Shown here in pieces: positions 61,017 through 64,000 of a stretch of 64,000 nt of DNA; position 1 is the first letter of the stretch, and each line of letters opens with the position of its first letter. The notes under the pieces are model-generated. The model did no database searches and was not told the DNA's origin. It saw nothing but the letters and a program-made list of their open reading frames with translations. A program made the position numbers and the translations under genes. This stretch comes from UBA4582 sp965657335 (lineage in GTDB: Bacteria > Pseudomonadota > Gammaproteobacteria > Pseudomonadales > Azotimanducaceae): positions 186,001 through 250,000 of the forward strand of contig CBFHOH010000002.1 of the NCBI GenBank assembly GCA_965657335.1. Reading direction: 5' to 3'.

Positions 61017-61362
61017 CGTGTTATCCGCCTTCGGCCAATCGGTCCGTGTAGTTGTTTGTTCAAAGTCGTGTCAGGGTAAGGGAGTTAGCGTGAAGCTGCA
61101 ACTCGATGAGATAAGACGAGCCAATCTCAGCTTTGGCGCAATGGCGTGTCCTGTGGGAATGGTTCGTATAATAGGAAAAAGAAAATTAAAACGGAGCGAT
61201 TTTGGCGAGACTTATTAATATCGGGGCAACTAGCACACGCAACAATGTAAGGACATCACGCGGCCTTACGCTAATGGACAAAAGCTCACGACCCCGGCCA
61301 CAGGATCATGAAAAAGGTTTGATATCGCGTCCTGTGGAGTCAGTTCCTGGCCGTGACGCTGT
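61017..61362. other. Intergenic region, no gene seen
   Basis: 346 bases upstream of the amidase start and downstream of the RND pump stop. It should carry the amidase promoter. The inverted repeat near the RND end is listed separately. A 66-codon plus-strand frame at 61018-61218 shows no ribosome site or recognisable product. Confidence 0.5.
61286..61356 (-). terminator. Possible terminator hairpin of RND pump gene
   Basis: CCACAGGA (61298-61305) and TCCTGTGG (61330-61337) pair perfectly, and the outer CGGCC/GGCCG arms can extend the stem with bulges. It lies just after the RND stop, and a short T-run follows on the minus strand. Confidence 0.35.
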
Positions 61363-64000
61363 TTAAGCGGCAACAGGTGTATCAGTGTTCTTCTTAGAGA
61401 AAAGCCCCGTAAATTTCTGCCACAAATCGCGCACCGCGTAAGGCGCCATCAGCATCGCTGGCGTCACTATCAGAGTCAAAAGGGTGGCGAAGGATAAACC
61501 CGAAACAATCGCGGATGCGAGTTGCAACCAGAATGATGCCACAGGTCCGCCCATCTCGATTTGCCGACCAATCAGATCAATCGACACGCCACTGGCCATG
61601 GGGAGCAAGCCGAACCCAGTGGTGAACGTTGTCAGGAATACTGGTCTGAGACGCTGACATCCGGTTTGTATAATAACCCTAGCCATGTCCCACTCTGGGT
61701 GCTTGTGGCGGAGGTAATTAAACGTATCAATGAGAACGATATTGTTATTCACAATGATGCCAGCCAGCGCAACGATGCCTACCCCCGTCATTATTGAGCT
61801 AAATGGCTGCTCTAGCAGTATGAGCCCTAACAGTACGCCCACAGTCGACATTATCACCGCAGAAAGTATTAAAAACGCTTGGTAGAAACTATTAAATTGC
61901 GTCACTAAAAGTATCGCCATCAACGCCAACGCGAGAGAAAATGCTGTAGCCAAGAATGCTTGAGACTTGTCTTGCTCTTCGTTAGCTCCCCTGAAAATAA
62001 TATCAAGGGAAGGGTCGAGATCCGCGGTGCTCATCCACTGCTCGATCTCTGCCACTTTGTCTGTTGCGAGCACACCAGCAGCCGTGTCTGCGCGAACGAA
62101 CATGTTACGCTTGCCGTTCTGCCGAAAAATTGTGCTCACCTTTGGCTTGGCATCCCGGGTCACAAAACTACTGATCGGCACCTGCCCTTCGTTGGTAGAA
62201 ACCCGTAACTGATCCAACTGCATGATCGACCGAATGCTCTCTGGATAACGTACGCGAATGTCTACTTCGTCATCAACATCGTCGGGCCTGTATTTACTCA
62301 CCAACACGCCGTTTGTTACCAATTGAATAGCAGCACCAACACTCGCCACATCGGCACCCAACATCGCCGCCTTAGCGCGATCGACATTGACTTCCCACTC
62401 AATTCCTGGGACCGGAGAAGTATCGTCGATACTCACAAGCCCATCCATCGTCTCCAAAAAAGCTCTAATTCTTTTCGTTTCTCTTGCGATGATATCAAGA
62501 TCAGCGCCAGTAACCTGTATCTGAATCGCCTTACCAACGGGCGGACCGGTTTCCATTTTTTGAATTTCAGCCGTAACGCCAGGGATACCCTGTATCGCCG
62601 AGCGATAGCTGTCTTCGACGTCCCAACCAGTAATCTCCCGTTCATGTCTGTCAGCGATTTCGATAAACATGCCACCGACGCGATCGCCCGTTGTTCCGCC
62701 ACCGCCAAAGCTGATACCGCCTTCGCCAGAGCGAGTGTAAATTGTGTGATAGTTACCCTGATCCATCACTCGCTGTTCCACATCGGAGACAATTTCGCGA
62801 AGCTCTAAGGCAGAAAAATTGCCTTTAGTGGAAACGTTTACACCAGTAAATGTTGGGTCAACGTCAGTGAAAAACTGAGAACCGTGACCAGCTTCGCCGT
62901 ACCAATTGATGATACCGAACAATGTAACAAAACAAATGGCGATAACAATCAGCGGGTGGCTGGTAGTAAAACGTAGCAACGCAGCGTAATAACGGAGCAC
63001 CCCTGTTACTTCACTAAACCGGCCAGCATCAATGAGCTGACTGTTGCTTAGCTTCTCGGAAGGTGCCTTCGCCTTACTGATCAATGCACCCAATACGGGC
63101 GCGAAGAGCAGTGCATAAGTGACTGACCCAACAAGTACTGCGAACACAGTGACAGGTAGATAGCGCATAAAACCGCCCGCGACGCCAGGCCAGAACATGA
63201 GCGGCAGAAAAGCAGCCAGCGTCGTGCCAGTAGAAGCAATAACAGGCCAAAACATCCTTTTGATTGCGTAGACATAAGCGTCTTTTGGACTCATGCCGTT
63301 GCTCATCTCTCGGTCGGCCATTTCGACGATGACTATCGCACCATCAATCAACATACCTAACCCAAGCAACATACCAAACATCACCATGAAGTTATAAGTA
63401 AAGCCAATTAGGTTGACGATGATAAATGCAAACAGGAATGAAAAAGGTATGCCCAGTGCGACAAGAATGCCTGACCGAAGTCCAACCGCAGCGACAACAA
63501 CGGTGAGAACAAGAAACATTGCAGTGGAAATATTTCCCTGTAGTGTATTGATTTGCTCAATCGTTGACGGTGCCTGGTCGGCCATGTATCCAACTTCGAC
63601 GGTTGAGGGATAGTCTTTTTTGAGGGTTTCAACGACGACTTTCGCCCGGTTGATTGCATCTACCAGACTAACGCCCTTACGTTTCGAGAGTTCGACTGCA
63701 ACCGCGTGGGCGCCGTTCGCTTTGGTGTAGCTTTGAGCATCCTTGAACGTACGCCGTAGTTCAGTTACGTCTCCTAGGGTGACCACGCCACTGCTGGTTG
63801 CAATAAGGGGTATCGACATCAAGTCCTGAGTGCTCTCGATCACACTCGGTATTTTGACCGAAAAGCTTCCTTTACCTGTGTCTACTGCCCCAGCTGCGAT
63901 CAGCCGGTTATTTCTCGCAACGGCTTGTATTAACTGCTCATTACTCACGCCGTATGCTTCGAGTTGAGCCGGATTAACCACTGCCTCCAGCAGTTCCTCC
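61363..64000 (-). CDS. RND efflux pump inner-membrane subunit (N-terminal end beyond window)
   Basis: At least 870 residues of an AcrB/HAE1-type RND transporter, with the frame open at the window edge, so the true start lies outside. Visible are the end of the first periplasmic lobe (PAQLEAYGVSNEQLIQAVARN), the first-half helices with FGMLLGLGMLIDGAIVIVEM (where many relatives have two Asp), the second periplasmic lobe (VDRAKAAMLGADVASVGAAI), and the last helices with AGIIVNNNIVLIDTFNYLR and RPVFLTTFTTGFGLLPM. It differs in subfamily from the RND gene at the window start, whose equivalent last motif has SSLVLVHNVN. Substrate unknown. Confidence 0.92.
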   Translation of the reverse strand, partial: EELLEAVVNPAQLEAYGVSNEQLIQAVARNNRLIAAGAVDTGKGSFSVKIPSVIESTQDLMSIPLIATSSGVVTLGDVTELRRTFKDAQSYTKANGAHAVAVELSKRKGVSLVDAINRAKVVVETLKKDYPSTVEVGYMADQAPSTIEQINTLQGNISTAMFLVLTVVVAAVGLRSGILVALGIPFSFLFAFIIVNLIGFTYNFMVMFGMLLGLGMLIDGAIVIVEMADREMSNGMSPKDAYVYAIKRMFWPVIASTGTTLAAFLPLMFWPGVAGGFMRYLPVTVFAVLVGSVTYALLFAPVLGALISKAKAPSEKLSNSQLIDAGRFSEVTGVLRYYAALLRFTTSHPLIVIAICFVTLFGIINWYGEAGHGSQFFTDVDPTFTGVNVSTKGNFSALELREIVSDVEQRVMDQGNYHTIYTRSGEGGISFGGGGTTGDRVGGMFIEIADRHEREITGWDVEDSYRSAIQGIPGVTAEIQKMETGPPVGKAIQIQVTGADLDIIARETKRIRAFLETMDGLVSIDDTSPVPGIEWEVNVDRAKAAMLGADVASVGAAIQLVTNGVLVSKYRPDDVDDEVDIRVRYPESIRSIMQLDQLRVSTNEGQVPISSFVTRDAKPKVSTIFRQNGKRNMFVRADTAAGVLATDKVAEIEQWMSTADLDPSLDIIFRGANEEQDKSQAFLATAFSLALALMAILLVTQFNSFYQAFLILSAVIMSTVGVLLGLILLEQPFSSIMTGVGIVALAGIIVNNNIVLIDTFNYLRHKHPEWDMARVIIQTGCQRLRPVFLTTFTTGFGLLPMASGVSIDLIGRQIEMGGPVASFWLQLASAIVSGLSFATLLTLIVTPAMLMAPYAVRDLWQKFTGLFSKKNTDTPVAA

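Noticed and set aside
61018..61218. A 66-codon plus-strand frame upstream of the amidase gene
   Set aside because: No ribosome site, no recognisable motif, and it occupies the likely amidase promoter region.
1..64000. CRISPR arrays, tRNA or rRNA genes, insertion sequences and phage genes
   Set aside because: No regularly spaced repeats, no tRNA-like arms, no rRNA-like blocks and no transposase, integrase or structural phage motifs were noticed by eye; a dedicated tRNA/ncRNA scan would be needed to exclude small RNAs.

Overview
The window reads as the chromosome of a Gram-negative, probably marine gammaproteobacterium. The evidence is two RND pump subunits, a lipoprotein esterase, an outer-membrane DUF5916-type protein, CysZ and LysE family proteins, a class III (PhaC/PhaE) polyhydroxyalkanoate synthase, several sulfatases, and roughly balanced base composition. 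The taxon is inference. Fifty protein genes fill almost all of it, many overlapping by 4 bases or starting with TTG or GTG. I saw no rRNA, tRNA, CRISPR array, insertion sequence or phage gene.

Layout. 1-4.2 kb: the end of an RND pump gene coupled to a MATE exporter, then a VOC protein. 4.4-12.3 kb: a single-chain biotin-dependent acyl-CoA carboxylase, a BCCT transporter, and a two-gene unit of a lipoprotein carboxylesterase and a flavin-dependent acyl-CoA-dehydrogenase-type enzyme. 12.3-17 kb: a minus-strand operon of an MtnA-like sugar-phosphate isomerase, a methylthio-nucleoside phosphorylase-like enzyme, an APC permease and a second MATE protein. 17-23.6 kb: a secreted sulfatase, two small membrane proteins and three long (about 350-residue) GST-fold proteins. 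23.7-30 kb: an MDR oxidoreductase, two serine hydrolases of the beta-lactamase fold, a GFA protein, and a small unknown gene coupled to a cytoplasmic sulfatase. 30-33 kb: PhaC, PhaE, a GNAT acetyltransferase and an SDR. 33-42.9 kb: a DUF5916 barrel protein with a SPOR-like front, a carboxymuconolactone-decarboxylase-like protein, several transporters, a deazaflavin-type nitroreductase-family protein, an SRPBCC protein and an MBL hydrolase.

43-52.4 kb holds an MFS transporter, a crotonase with a degenerate extra N-terminal half, and a minus-strand operon of a small Cys protein, AMP-forming acyl-CoA ligase, class III CoA-transferase and amidohydrolase. A nucleoside hydrolase and a diaminopropionate ammonia-lyase-like enzyme follow. 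52.8-64 kb: LysE and CysZ family proteins, a thiolase-carboxylesterase pair, an amidase coupled to a cyclophilin-alkaline phosphatase fusion, and the end of a second RND pump gene.

Together the genes describe a heterotroph that activates, carboxylates, hydrolyses and thiolyses varied acids, esters, amides and sulfate esters, stores carbon as polyhydroxyalkanoate and exports toxic compounds. The most unusual items are the cyclophilin-phosphatase fusion (57292-59556), the isomerase/phosphorylase/transporter operon (12314-16983), the three long GST-like genes (19842-23580) and the acyl-CoA cluster (44541-50051).
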